Source: Flavobacterium micromati
GTDB lineage: Bacteria > Bacteroidota > Bacteroidia > Flavobacteriales > Flavobacteriaceae
Assembly: GCF_900129585.1 (NCBI RefSeq)
Contig: NZ_FQWF01000014.1
Coordinates: 1 to 64,000 of the forward strand
Direction of reading: 5' to 3'
DNA: 64,000 bases
In this document: positions 17,626-25,231 of the stretch, in pieces
Numbering within the stretch: position 1 is the stretch's first letter
How the letters are laid out: every line of letters begins with the position of its first letter
The notes under the pieces: model-generated
Told to the model about the DNA's origin: nothing
The model's database searches: none
Seen by the model: only the letters and a program-made list of their open reading frames with translations
Made by a program: the position numbers and the translations under genes

Positions 17626-18139
17626 AATTAAGTTTAGAATTTTAAGTTCGTTGGTTGTTTAAGGTAGCTGTTTTTTGTAATTCTCGCAAACATGTGGCAG
17701 TAGTATGACGCACAAAAACCTGTACTTTTTGTGTTTTCTGTAAAATCAAAATGCCTTTTGAAACAGTAATTTAAAGTAGCCTTGAGTTTGGTTTGACTGT
17801 TACAGAACTATAAATTCTGTAATCTATTACATAAAAAACGCTGTTGTAAAATTAATTAAAAATCATTTATAATTAGAATAAAAAAGAGCGTAAAGTAGTA
17901 AAATACCGAAAAATTTATCAGCAATCGTTTGCTGAATTGATGGTCCCTTTTTGATGTCAGATCAGTATAATGTAGCGATAGAATTATTTTTCAAATGTCG
18001 CAGAGCAATGCGTGTAATTTTTGTAATCCTTAATAAAAAGGTTGAGTAAATACTTTAATTGATAAGCGGGATTAGAGTTTTTGTTAAATTAAAATCTAAT
18101 CAAAATCTGCTATTCTGAGTTTGACAGTATATAAACAAA
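17626..18139. other. non-coding stretch upstream of the DoxX-like gene
   Basis: About 500 AT-rich bases with no open frame of interest. The only structured part is the junction with the transposase remnant that begins near 18140. Confidence 0.4.
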
Positions 18140-18305
18140 AACTTTTACAGAAAAATTTAAGGTAAAAGTTTTAGAAAAAGCGAAGCCTTTTTAACCCAAA
18201 TATCCTTCTAATAAAACTAACAATTTGCATAAAATAGCGGTTTTTAACTAACGCTGTCCACCTATTTGGTATATTGACAATTGCCAAAGCCCGAGCTGAT
18301 GTAAA
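18140..18305 (+). mobile_element. decayed C-terminal fragment of an IS91-like transposase (copy 1)
   Basis: Plus-strand translation gives LEKAKPF(stop)PKYPSNKTNNLHKIAVFN(stop)RCPPIWYI, parallel to the better preserved fragment near 22104. Two in-frame stops show decay. The motif shape (zinc-ribbon remnant, then NLHKIAVF, then PP) fits the C-terminus of IS91-family transposases of Bacteroidetes. It lies on the opposite strand to the cassettes, about 90 bases before repeat copy R1. Confidence 0.4.
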
Positions 18306-18389
18306 AGCTAGATTTTTAGGTTAGGAAAATTGAGCATATAATTAAATGAAAACAATATAAAAACATCTTATTTTTTACCTCAATAAAAA

Positions 18390-18590
18390 GAGGCGGTACT
18401 GTCTCTTCATACAAACCATTGCGGACTTGTAATAATTTTACGATAACTCTATTGTGTTAGCGGCTTGTAATCGGTTCCATCATTTTCGCCGCGAAGGATT
18501 CAACCGCGGATTCATTAATTCGTTTGTCCGCTATCGCTCGGGTGTTCGTTCGCCACGATGAACGCAACGAACTCTTACCTTTTTAGGCAC
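18390..18590 (-). repeat. tail-terminator repeat R1
   Basis: Contains AAAAAGAGGC (weak terminator arm), TTTTACGATAACTC, GCGGCTTGTAATCGGTTCC, GGATTCAACCGCGGATTCATTA, a CGCTCGGGTGTTCGTTCGCC block and AACGCAACGAA, in the same order as R3 and R6. It ends just after the alpha/beta hydrolase stop codon. Confidence 0.65.
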
Positions 18591-18594
18591 CGCT

Positions 18595-19497
18595 TTATTT
18601 TAATGGTTTAGACTTTTTAATATCAGAAGTTTTCTGCTTTATCCATTGAATCGAAATATCAAAGGGAACTGTATAATTGTCATTGACAGTATTATGCCCT
18701 ATTTTAGAAAACAGGGTGTATTCGAAAGGCTTGCCTTCAGCTTTCAATGTATTTAATTGTTCGATACACAACTTTACAGGAATCTGTATGTCTTTTTCAC
18801 CAAAAAGCCAAAGTCCTGGGATTGAGATGCTATTTAGAAAAATTTTTGGATCAGTTGCTGTAAATTGATAACGATCAACATCATTTTTGATATGCTCACG
18901 AGCATCTGCTTCTGTATGATTTTCCCAAAAATTATCGTTTCCATTAGTATAAAACTGAAATCGAAGCTGTTCTAATGTTGTAATGGTAGGACAACTAAAT
19001 AAAACCATGAATTTCACTAACGTGTTTTTGTTTGCAGCAATAGGAATTATCCATCCTGCTTGACTGAAGCCTATTAACCCGATCGGTATTTTTTTATCTT
19101 TCAAATATGTTTGAAATGTATTTACCGCTGAACTTGCATCCTGAGCTAATAAATTAAGATTAGTATTGTCAATATTATTTGTACCAACAGATGGTCCTGC
19201 ATATAAACCGCCAGATTCTCCAACTCCTCGTTTATCATACGTCAATACAGCAAAACCTTCTTTAGCAAGACGTTTTGCGAACTCCATTTCTCTTTTTACT
19301 GGATCAGACCCGTGAACAATTACAACTGCTGCAACTATTTTTTTTCTAGGCGTTAAAATTGAACCTGCAAGAGTAACGCCCTCACTTTTAAACTTTACAT
19401 CTTTTATTGTAAAGTCTGTCGATTGAGAAAACGCCATTTCTGGTAAAATTGTAATTAATAGCCAAAGAAATAAGCTAGAAAAAAATTTAATGTTCAT
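18595..19497 (-). CDS. exported alpha/beta hydrolase
   Basis: 300 residues with a signal peptide ending near EMAFSQ. The alpha/beta-hydrolase triad is visible: nucleophile Ser in GLIGFSQAGWI (GxSxxG), Asp in LFGEKDIQIP and His in KIGHNTVND. VHGSDPVKREM contributes the oxyanion loop and YDKRGVGESGG the usual strand-4 region. This is the S9/acyl-hydrolase-like group with many Bacteroidetes secreted esterases; the substrate is unknown. It forms a one-gene cassette between upstream module and tail R1. Confidence 0.88.
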   Translation of the reverse strand: MNIKFFSSLFLWLLITILPEMAFSQSTDFTIKDVKFKSEGVTLAGSILTPRKKIVAAVVIVHGSDPVKREMEFAKRLAKEGFAVLTYDKRGVGESGGLYAGPSVGTNNIDNTNLNLLAQDASSAVNTFQTYLKDKKIPIGLIGFSQAGWIIPIAANKNTLVKFMVLFSCPTITTLEQLRFQFYTNGNDNFWENHTEADAREHIKNDVDRYQFTATDPKIFLNSISIPGLWLFGEKDIQIPVKLCIEQLNTLKAEGKPFEYTLFSKIGHNTVNDNYTVPFDISIQWIKQKTSDIKKSKPLK

Positions 19498-19547
19498 CTT
19501 AGTTTTATAAAATATTACTTTATTTCTCTATAGAGTATTGTTAACAA

Positions 19548-19630
19548 CGTTAGTCCGTCTTAAAACCTTCAACGTTCTCAAAACTTTTTAACGTCTTGGT
19601 AAATATAATCGATTTCTCTTACACATAGGC
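19548..19630 (-). repeat. upstream module, copy before the alpha/beta hydrolase
   Basis: AGTCCGTCTTAAAACCTTCA, TCTCAAAAC and GGTAAATATAATCGATTTCTC align in order with the modules at 20593, 21538 and 26873 (ATCCGTCTAAAAACCTCCAA, TTTTCAAAACACTC, TAAATATAGTTGATTTGTCG). All four lie upstream of a minus-strand operon start, so a shared promoter or recombination function is possible. Confidence 0.55.
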
Positions 19631-19671
19631 AAATGAGTTCACGATATAAATTAGTCTTATTCTATTAAAAA

Positions 19672-19839
19672 AAGAGGCTTGATAGCCTCCTAAAATCCTA
19701 ATAATAACTTAAAGATAACTCCATAATTGTTGACGGCATGTAACCGGTTCCAGCTTGTCTGCCGCGGAAGATTCAACCGCGTCTTTTTTTGTTGGCTTTT
19801 CAAGCCCAACAAAGCCTTAACAGTTGTACAACGGCAATT
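19672..19839 (-). repeat. tail-terminator repeat R2
   Basis: AGAGGCTTGATAGCCTCC next to an A run is a terminator for minus-strand transcription. It is followed by GTTGACGGCATGTAACCGG, TGTCTGCCGCGGAAGATTC, a GTTGGCTTTTCAAGCCCAAC hairpin and GCCTTAACAGTTGTACAAC. Nearly identical to R5, which follows the duplicate of the same operon. Confidence 0.75.
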
Positions 19840-20151
19840 TTAATGGATCGCTACATTCTGATTCAATAACTCTACATTAAAGTTAATTTTAGCATTTAAA
19901 GCATGAAACACTTTGATAATCGTGTCGAATCTAGCGTCAGTTAAACTATTCTCAATTTTTGAGATTTGAGCCTTTTTTACACCAACCAATTGTCCTAATT
20001 GTTCTTGTGTTAAGTTTCTCTCTTTTCGAATTTGTTTGATTGTTTGACCTATTAAATCGATTTTTAATTCATTTTCAAAATTATCTCTATTTGCGGTTCC
20101 TTTTTCTCCAACGAATTTATCTGTCACTTCATCTAAACTGTATGTTTTCAT
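19840..20151 (-). CDS. XRE-family HTH antitoxin (HigA-like), copy 1
   Basis: 103 residues; the helix-turn-helix lies at about residues 35-75 (IRKERNLTQEQLGQLVGVKK, then AQISKIENSLTDARFDTI). It is the second gene after a HigB/Gp49-type toxin, four bases between them: the toxin-first order typical of higBA. It should bind the inverted repeat upstream of the toxin and repress the operon. Differs from the copy at 24068 by one residue (Ala versus Thr at position 19). Confidence 0.92.
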   Translation of the reverse strand: MKTYSLDEVTDKFVGEKGTANRDNFENELKIDLIGQTIKQIRKERNLTQEQLGQLVGVKKAQISKIENSLTDARFDTIIKVFHALNAKINFNVELLNQNVAIH

Positions 20152-20155
20152 AATC

Positions 20156-20494
20156 TTATTTTTTTTCGTTAAAATATTTTATTCTTAATGATTCTGCTTT
20201 TTCAATTTCTACTTTTGGAGTTTTATCTGTTTTTTTTATAATACCATGAGTAGAAATGACAATCGTATCTTGTTTATCTGATCTATCCCAAAAAGCAAAT
20301 AACCTTAAATATTGCTTATTGTATAGAGTTCTAAATTCCCAAATTTCTCTATCAAGTTTTTTAAATAATTCCTTGTCATTTACAGTTCTGGATTTCCAAA
20401 TATTGTAGAGTATCTTTTCTTTGGATTTTTGGTCTAAGCTTTCCAAAAACTCTATAACAGGTTCAAGAAATTCAACTTTAAATTTATAATCCAT
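20156..20494 (-). CDS. HigB/Gp49-type (RelE superfamily) toxin, copy 1
   Basis: 112 residues. WEFRTLYNKQYLRLFAFWDR followed by VISTHGIIKKTDKTPKVEIE is the Gp49/DUF891 signature of RelE-superfamily toxins, with Arg and Lys residues positioned for RNA cleavage. It precedes its antitoxin on the minus strand. Copy 2 at 24384 differs at residue 49 (Arg here, Gly there) and at the last residue. Confidence 0.9.
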   Translation of the reverse strand: MDYKFKVEFLEPVIEFLESLDQKSKEKILYNIWKSRTVNDKELFKKLDREIWEFRTLYNKQYLRLFAFWDRSDKQDTIVISTHGIIKKTDKTPKVEIEKAESLRIKYFNEKK

Positions 20495-20517
20495 TTTATA
20501 CCCGTCTTAATTTTTAA

Positions 20518-20546
20518 TAAAGATAAAAGTTTCCTTTTTAAGAAAC
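20518..20546 (-). promoter_or_regulatory. promoter -7 element and operator of HigBA copy 1
   Basis: On the minus strand TATCTTTA (near TAnnTTTG) lies 24 bases before the toxin ATG, next to the imperfect inverted repeat GTTTCTT-AAAA-AGGAAAC at 20529-20546. An inverted repeat overlapping or flanking the promoter is where a HigA-type antitoxin binds. Confidence 0.55.
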
Positions 20547-20592
20547 AAATTTTGTTGGAATTTTGGTTCGCTTGTTGCTGTCTTACAACATC

Positions 20593-20907
20593 AATCCGTC
20601 TAAAAACCTCCAAAGTTTTCAAAACACTCTAACTATTTGATAAATATAGTTGATTTGTCGTACAATAAAAAGTAAAAGAAATAAAGATAAAAACCATTCT
20701 CATTTTACTGCAAAAAAAAAGAGGCGTTGTTGCCTCTTGTAATCCTTCAAATATTTTTCACGATAACTCCATAGTGTAATGGATATACTCGGATCAAGCC
20801 TGTCCGCCGCGGCGGATTCAACTGCGGATTTATTACTTCGTCCTTTCGCTGTCGCTCGGGCGTTCGTTCGCCGCGGCGAACGCAACGGAGCCTTCACTGT
20901 CAAGCGT
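20593..20907 (-). repeat. complete intergenic repeat R3 (tail, terminator and upstream module)
   Basis: Tail part 20760-20907 with CCGCCGCGGCGG, CGCTGTCGCTCGGGCGTTCG and GCCGCGGCGAACGCAACG; terminator AGAGGCGTTGTTGCCTCTTG with a run of A at 20708-20735; then module 20593-20705. The terminator, its flank AACCATTCTCATTTTACTGC and the module are almost identical to the copy at 26873-27015 and more than 100 bases long, so the two are recent relatives. Confidence 0.75.
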
Positions 20908-20915
20908 AACTTTTT

Positions 20916-21215
20916 TTATTCTGCTAATCTGTTTTCAATATCCATCCTTTCATGCAAAACTCTGACGACTTCAATTTCGTTCATTTTATCTTTTTTGAAG
21001 AAAATTAAATGTGATTTTACTTTTGAATATTTATACGATTTCCTAATTTTCCCAAAGTCACGTGCCATCTCAAAATCTTTAACAATATACTCAATCTCGT
21101 CATAAATTAAGTTATAATATCTATCTGCTTGCTCAACAGACCAATTTTCTGCGGTATAAATCCAAATGTTATTAATATCTTCTATCGCTTTTTCACTAAT
21201 TACGTACTCTGACAT
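20916..21215 (-). CDS. parE: ParE-type toxin
   Basis: 99 residues of the RelE/ParE fold: VISEKAIEDINNIWIYTAEN at the N-terminus, KIRKSYKYSKVKSHLIFFKK in the middle and VVRVLHERMDIENRL at the end, as in ParE. Family members such as RK2 ParE inhibit gyrase. Its ATG overlaps the antitoxin stop by one base (TAATG). Confidence 0.9.
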   Translation of the reverse strand: MSEYVISEKAIEDINNIWIYTAENWSVEQADRYYNLIYDEIEYIVKDFEMARDFGKIRKSYKYSKVKSHLIFFKKDKMNEIEVVRVLHERMDIENRLAE

Positions 21216-21460
21216 TATTTTTGAAAATTAGCCTTCAAAATTTCAAGATTTTTTTTACGATCAAAATCTTTCATTTTATTACTCTGTTCTCCAATTTTTA
21301 GTTCATGCATTAAAGATTTTGTTTTAGCTTCTTCCTGCTCGAAAATTCTTAAAGCAGTTCTAACAACTTCACTTACGGAACTATACTTTCCTGTAGCAAT
21401 TTGTTCTTTGATGAAAATTTCAAAATAGTCTCCCAGTAATATTGATGTATTTCGTGCCAT
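21215..21460 (-). CDS. parD: ParD-type antitoxin
   Basis: 81 residues from the ATG at 21460; an in-frame start nine codons upstream is rejected because it would cover the -7 element and the operator. MARNTSILLGDYFEIFIKEQ and the YSSVSEVVRTALRIFEQEE helices form the ribbon-helix-helix DNA-binding domain of ParD; the Lys-rich C-terminal tail should bind ParE. First gene of a coupled parDE operon. Confidence 0.92.
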   Translation of the reverse strand: MARNTSILLGDYFEIFIKEQIATGKYSSVSEVVRTALRIFEQEEAKTKSLMHELKIGEQSNKMKDFDRKKNLEILKANFQK

Positions 21461-21472
21461 AATTTTTTTTAT

Positions 21473-21493
21473 CAAAGATACCAACAATTGGTA
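21473..21493 (-). promoter_or_regulatory. parDE promoter and operator
   Basis: On the minus strand TATCTTTG (a perfect TAnnTTTG) sits 12 bases before the parD ATG and is overlapped by the perfect palindrome TACCAA-CAA-TTGGTA (21479-21493). This is the expected site for autorepression by ParD. Confidence 0.7.
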
Positions 21494-21537
21494 TAAAACT
21501 CAAATTTTTTATGTCTTTTACACAAAAGTTATCGTTG

Positions 21538-21620
21538 ACCTCAGTTCGTACATAAGCCTCTTTAGTTTTCTAAATGTGTTAGCTATATTTTGAATATAGC
21601 TGATTTGTCGTTCAAATGAA
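21538..21620 (-). repeat. upstream module, copy before parDE
   Basis: TTTAGTTTTCTAAATGTGTTAGC and GAATATAGCTGATTTGTCGTTC match the module at 20593 in order but are more diverged. It lies about 80 bases upstream of the parD start. Confidence 0.45.
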
Positions 21621-21762
21621 GATTTTATTCGCTCTCTTTTAATTGTAGTTAAAAATTTTAAGGTTAAAAAAGGCCTAAGATGAGCCATTACAATCTGAAA
21701 AAGTGAGGCTAATACTTTTAAGCACTATTTTAGTAAGTTGCGGTCAAGCAAATTAAAAAATC

Positions 21763-22085
21763 CAGCGTAACACTAAAAATCTATTCGATTTATTCCAATC
21801 CTATTTTTTCCCGTCGGGCGCAGGCAAGATGCCAAAGTGTTCTCGACTGCGCTCGAACTGACAAACTGAAATATTTATAAAGTAGCAGATATAAGTTGTA
21901 AGTTGTCAAAATCAAATGAAAAATTCAGCGTAACATTAAAAATTCAGTAATATTTACCACTCCTATTTCGTCTTATCGAGCGTAATCAAGATGTGTAATG
22001 GTTCTCGACTGCGCTCGAACTGAAAAACTAAAATATGTATAAGGTAGCGGATGTAAATTGTAAACTTTCTAAATCAAATCAAAGT
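21763..22085. repeat. diverged tandem duplication of a ~160-bp non-coding unit
   Basis: Unit A (21763-21925) and unit B (21926-22085) share, in order, CAGCGTAACA, CCTATTT, TTCTCGACTGCGCTCGAACTG, ACTAAAATAT/ACTGAAATAT, TATAAGGTAGC and AAATCAAAT. The palindromic TCTCGACTGCGCTCGA core is a frequent Flavobacterium intergenic element and recurs once more near 30000. No protein can be read. Confidence 0.65.
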
Positions 22086-22103
22086 CCGGTATTCCAAATT
22101 TAA

Positions 22104-22295
22104 TCGCACCTAAACTAAAACTTTTACAAGAAAAGCTAAAAACTAAACTACTAGAAAAAGCAGAGAAAAAGCCTTTTCTACCCAAATGTCCTCGTAGTAA
22201 AACAGGCAATTTACATCGGATAGCGGTTTTTGACCAGCGTGGTCCGCCTCCCGAAGTGTCGGGATGGTATCTTGGCGGTAGCCAAAGCTCAAGTC
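22104..22295 (+). mobile_element. decayed C-terminal fragment of an IS91-like transposase (copy 2)
   Basis: Plus-strand translation reads LLEKAEKKPFLPKCPRSKTG, then NLHRIAVFDQRGPP. A Cys-Pro-x-x-Lys-x-Gly ribbon remnant followed by a hydrophobic strand and Gly-Pro-Pro is how IS91-family transposases end. It is homologous to the stretch near 18140. The assignment is by motif shape only. Confidence 0.42.
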
Positions 22296-22394
22296 CTTGT
22301 ATAATTTAACTTTATGGGTATGGGAAGTCATGACTAGTCCCGAAACTTCGGGAAAGGAAAACAAGAGAAAAACCGGCCTTTTTGCAGTCCAAAA

Positions 22395-22578
22395 TAAAAG
22401 AGGATACTAAATCCTCTTCAATTATCAAAACCTCAATAACGACATCCCAGTACGATCGAACTCTCAGCCGGCTCTAGCCTGTTTGCCGCGCAGGATTCAA
22501 CCGCGGGTTCATTACTTCGTGCGTTCGCTGTCGCTCGGGTGCCCGTTCGCCGCGAAGCCTTAGTTGTTAGCAGAAGTT
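22395..22578 (-). repeat. tail-terminator repeat R4
   Basis: AAAAGAGGATACTAAATCCTCTTC is a terminator-type hairpin. It is followed by AGCCTGTTTGCCGCG, AGGATTCAACCGCGGGTTCA, GCGTTCGCTGTCGCTCGGGTGCC and CCTTAGTTGTTAGCAG, the last just beyond the DUF3667 stop codon. Confidence 0.7.
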
Positions 22579-22581
22579 TAT

Positions 22582-23322
22582 TTATTTACCAAATTTCATC
22601 TTTGCCACAATTACTCCAACAAGTATTGACAAAAATATATATGAAAATACAACACCGATACTTCTAATAAACAAAGATTTTTTTGAATAGCCATAAGCTA
22701 AAAAGTATTGTCTATAAAACCAAAAAGCATAAGCTAATGTAATGATACTAATTAAACTGTAAATTATTGTCAACACTTTAACATTGGTACAAAATATTGT
22801 TATTATCAAAAATGAAAGTGCAATTAATGATTCTCCAATCGTTTTATATGAATTCAAAACAAAATGCTCAGTTAAATTAAGTTTTGATTTTCTAAACCAA
22901 AGAAAACTGAAAATTGAGTAAAATGGAATTGTGATAAGCAACATTGATTTGGGATATTTCTTTGTAAATTCTTGAAGTTCATTTACAGCACCTTTACTGT
23001 TTTCAGGCATTAAATCAGAAAGTTTTACTTTGGCATATTCACCTAAAAAATGTGAAATTGCAAGAATAAGTATCAATAATGTAACAAAACTAAAATAACC
23101 AACTCTTTTTCCATTGATGAATTCTCTAACGCTATGTCCTGGTCTAGTAAATAATTCTTTTATTGTAAAAAGAATTCCATTGTCAACGTGCCAAATTCCG
23201 TGAATTAAGTCATGTTCTATGAAGTGTTTAAAGGAATATCGATGAACAGATGTTTTCTGTCCGCAATTAGCACAGAAAACATCTGTTACTGGTTTATCAC
23301 AGTTAAGACAAGTTTCAGTCAT
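22582..23322 (-). CDS. DUF3667 membrane protein with N-terminal zinc ribbon
   Basis: 246 residues. An N-terminal zinc ribbon CLNCDKPVTDVFCANCGQ (two CxxC knuckles) and the conserved HRYSFKHFIEHDLIHGIWH segment, FTRPGHSVREFINGKRVGYF, then five hydrophobic helices, are characteristic of DUF3667 proteins of Bacteroidetes. No activity is known. It is the second gene of a two-gene cassette. Confidence 0.85.
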   Translation of the reverse strand: MTETCLNCDKPVTDVFCANCGQKTSVHRYSFKHFIEHDLIHGIWHVDNGILFTIKELFTRPGHSVREFINGKRVGYFSFVTLLILILAISHFLGEYAKVKLSDLMPENSKGAVNELQEFTKKYPKSMLLITIPFYSIFSFLWFRKSKLNLTEHFVLNSYKTIGESLIALSFLIITIFCTNVKVLTIIYSLISIITLAYAFWFYRQYFLAYGYSKKSLFIRSIGVVFSYIFLSILVGVIVAKMKFGK

Positions 23323-23324
23323 TT

Positions 23325-23576
23325 TTATTCTTTTTTTCTCAATTTAATTTCCTTTTCAATTTGTCCCAAGTAAGCTATACTTGGCATTAAGGTAATGGTA
23401 CAACCAATTGCAATTGCAATGAGTGCGTTGTTTTTATTTTTGACAGCAATAATAATCAATATTCCAATAGCGATAAGCATTATAATTCCAAGTCCTGTTA
23501 CAATTCCTTTACGTTTCTTTTTTTCAATGTACAACTCGATTAATGTTAGTTCTGATAGTTGTTTTTTCTTTGTCAT
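23325..23576 (-). CDS. small two-helix membrane protein
   Basis: 83 residues: a charged N-terminus (KKKQLSELTLIELYIEKKKR), two hydrophobic helices (GLGIIMLIAIGILIIIAV and ALIAIAIGCTITLMPSIAY), and a charged C-terminus. It ends two bases before the DUF3667 start, so the two are cotranscribed. No family function is known. Confidence 0.75.
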   Translation of the reverse strand: MTKKKQLSELTLIELYIEKKKRKGIVTGLGIIMLIAIGILIIIAVKNKNNALIAIAIGCTITLMPSIAYLGQIEKEIKLRKKE

Positions 23577-23698
23577 GTTACTTTTACGTTTAATTTGTTT
23601 AAAATTTATGCTAACGTCAGTTTGTGAAAAAACTTTCGTTTTATTTGAATCAAATATAGTATTTTAATTTAGATTTAAGCGAGAAAATTTGTACATCT

Positions 23699-23892
23699 AA
23701 AGGTGCAACATATATCCTGAACATCGCGTCAACAGTTACAAATAAGTAGTTTAGAAGATAAAATCGCCTCAGATAATCCTCGCGAAGCTTCGGGACGTTT
23801 TATTGAAGTTTTTGTAGAGCAAATTTCCCTCGAAGAACTTGGTTTTACGGTACAAACTATAAAATTCGAAGGTTGTGCAAGTTTACTACCTT
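23699..23892 (+). mobile_element. N-terminal fragment of an IS1182-like transposase
   Basis: QQLQISSLEDKIASDNP followed by RFIEVFVEQISLEELGF resembles the usual start of IS1182-family transposases; YPEHR just before is in another frame, showing a frameshift. The homology ends abruptly after GFTVQTIKFEG where cassette repeat R5 begins. So the element was cut by the arrival of the repeat or of the duplicate cassette. Confidence 0.5.
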
Positions 23893-23894
23893 GC

Positions 23895-24067
23895 AAAAAA
23901 AAGAGGCTTGATTGCCTCCTCAAAATCCTTGTAGTAACTTAAAGAAAACTCAATAATGTTGACGGCACTTAATAGGTTCCAGCTTGTCTGCCGCGGAAGA
24001 TTCAACCGCGTCTTTTTTGTTGGCTTTTCAAGCCCAACAAAGCCTTAACAGTTGTACAACGGCAATT
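23895..24067 (-). repeat. tail-terminator repeat R5
   Basis: AAAAAAAAGAGGCTTGATTGCCTCC terminator side, then GTTGACGGCACTTAATAGG, TGTCTGCCGCGGAAGATTC and the GTTGGCTTTTCAAGCCCAAC hairpin. Nearly identical to R2 except for scattered substitutions close to the terminator. Confidence 0.75.
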
Positions 24068-24379
24068 TTAATGGATCGCTACATTCTGATTCAATAACTC
24101 TACATTAAAGTTAATTTTAGCATTTAAAGCATGAAACACTTTGATAATCGTGTCGAATCTAGCGTCAGTTAAACTATTCTCAATTTTGGAGATTTGAGCC
24201 TTTTTTACACCAACCAATTGTCCTAATTGTTCTTGTGTTAAGTTTCTCTCTTTTCGAATTTGTTTGATTGTTTGACCTATTAAATCGATTTTTAACTCGT
24301 TTTCAAAATTATCTCTATTTGTGGTTCCTTTTTCTCCAACGAATTTATCTGTCACTTCATCTAAACTGTATGTTTTCAT
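24068..24379 (-). CDS. XRE-family HTH antitoxin (HigA-like), copy 2
   Basis: Identical to the 103-residue antitoxin at 19840 except for Thr instead of Ala at residue 19. HTH in IRKERNLTQEQLGQLVGVKK. Because the two antitoxins and operators are so alike, each probably cross-regulates and neutralises the other's toxin. Confidence 0.92.
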   Translation of the reverse strand: MKTYSLDEVTDKFVGEKGTTNRDNFENELKIDLIGQTIKQIRKERNLTQEQLGQLVGVKKAQISKIENSLTDARFDTIIKVFHALNAKINFNVELLNQNVAIH

Positions 24380-24383
24380 AATC

Positions 24384-24722
24384 TTATTCTTTTTCGTTAA
24401 AATATTTTATTCTTAATGACTCCGCCTTTTCAATTTCTACTTTTGGAGTTTTATCTGTTTTTTTTATAATACCATGAGTAGAAATGACAATCGTATCTTG
24501 TTTATCTGATCTATCCCAAAAAGCAAATAACCTTAAATATTGCTTATTGTATAGAGTTCTAAATTCCCAAATTTCTCCATCAAGTTTTTTAAATAATTCC
24601 TTGTCATTTACAGTTCTGGATTTCCAAATATTGTAGAGTATCTTTTCTTTGGATTTTTGGTCTAAGCTTTCCAAAAACTCTATAACAGGTTCAAGAAATT
24701 CAACTTTAAATTTATAGTCCAT
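24384..24722 (-). CDS. HigB/Gp49-type (RelE superfamily) toxin, copy 2
   Basis: Same 112-residue toxin as at 20156, with Gly at residue 49 in place of Arg and Glu at the final residue in place of Lys. The core WEFRTLYNKQYLRLFAFWDR is unchanged. Position 49 lies just ahead of it, so an effect on activity is possible but not shown. Confidence 0.9.
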   Translation of the reverse strand: MDYKFKVEFLEPVIEFLESLDQKSKEKILYNIWKSRTVNDKELFKKLDGEIWEFRTLYNKQYLRLFAFWDRSDKQDTIVISTHGIIKKTDKTPKVEIEKAESLRIKYFNEKE

Positions 24723-24745
24723 TTTATACCCGTCTTAATTTTTAA

Positions 24746-24774
24746 TAAAGATAAAAGTTTCCTATTTAAGAAAC
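24746..24774 (-). promoter_or_regulatory. promoter -7 element and operator of HigBA copy 2
   Basis: Same arrangement as copy 1: TATCTTTA on the minus strand and the inverted repeat GTTTCTTAAATAGGAAAC (24757-24774), with one changed base in the spacer between the arms. Confidence 0.55.
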
Positions 24775-24807
24775 AAATTTTGTTGGAATTTTGGGTCGGC
24801 GCATTAA

Positions 24808-25022
24808 TAAGTAAAAGAAATCAAGATAAAAACCATTCTCATTTTACTGCAAAAAAAAGAGGCGTTCTTGCCTCTTGTAATCGTTCGGATAATTTTACGA
24901 TAACTCTATAAGTGTTGACGGCATGTAACTTCTTCCAGCTTGTCAGCCGCGGAGGATTCAACCGCGGGTTCATTGTTCGTTCGCCTTGGCGAACGCAACG
25001 AAATCATAGCTGTTGTTGGCAG
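24808..25022 (-). repeat. intergenic repeat R6 (tail and terminator, truncated module)
   Basis: AAACCATTCTCATTTTACTGC with a long A run and AGAGGCGTTCTTGCCTCTTG terminator match R3 and R7. The upstream module is cut after about 40 bases, where the duplicated HigBA segment ends near 24797. The tail has CCGCGGAGGATTCAACCGCGG and GTTCGCCTTGGCGAACGCAACG. A GTTGTTGGCAG motif ends it beside the DUF3761 stop. Confidence 0.7.
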
Positions 25023-25025
25023 TTT

Positions 25026-25226
25026 TTATTCCCACCAATATTCGTATTTCCAATTTCTAACGCCATTATGATGTGAACAAGTTCCACTTCCTGTCGAATA
25101 AGAAGTAGTGCCATCTCTGCAATTTGCACCTATTCTTTTACGAGAACCACAAGTATATAATGAAAGTAAAATAACAGCGATTAAAATAAAACATCCAAAA
25201 TTCGATTTGCTTTCCTTTTCTTTCAT
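25026..25226 (-). CDS. small DUF3761-like protein with membrane anchor
   Basis: 66 residues: a hydrophobic segment (CFILIAVILLSLYTC) followed by GANCRDGTTSYS and GTCSHHNGVRNW, which match the DUF3761 signature (CRDGTxS, GTCSHHGGV). The Cys and two His suggest metal binding or a disulfide. Five bases downstream of the protease stop, so part of the same operon. Confidence 0.75.
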   Translation of the reverse strand: MKEKESKSNFGCFILIAVILLSLYTCGSRKRIGANCRDGTTSYSTGSGTCSHHNGVRNWKYEYWWE

Positions 25227-25231
25227 AGAAG

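Noticed and set aside
20700..21105. Open frames across repeat R3 on both strands (Arg/Ala-rich)
   Set aside because: They arise from the GC-rich palindrome CCGCGGCGG and CGTTCGCCGCGG; the same kind of frame would appear in any copy of the repeat and carries no protein-family signal.
22143..22364. 73-codon minus-strand open frame
   Set aside because: It is antisense to the transposase-like remnant, whose plus-strand reading gives the recognisable motif.
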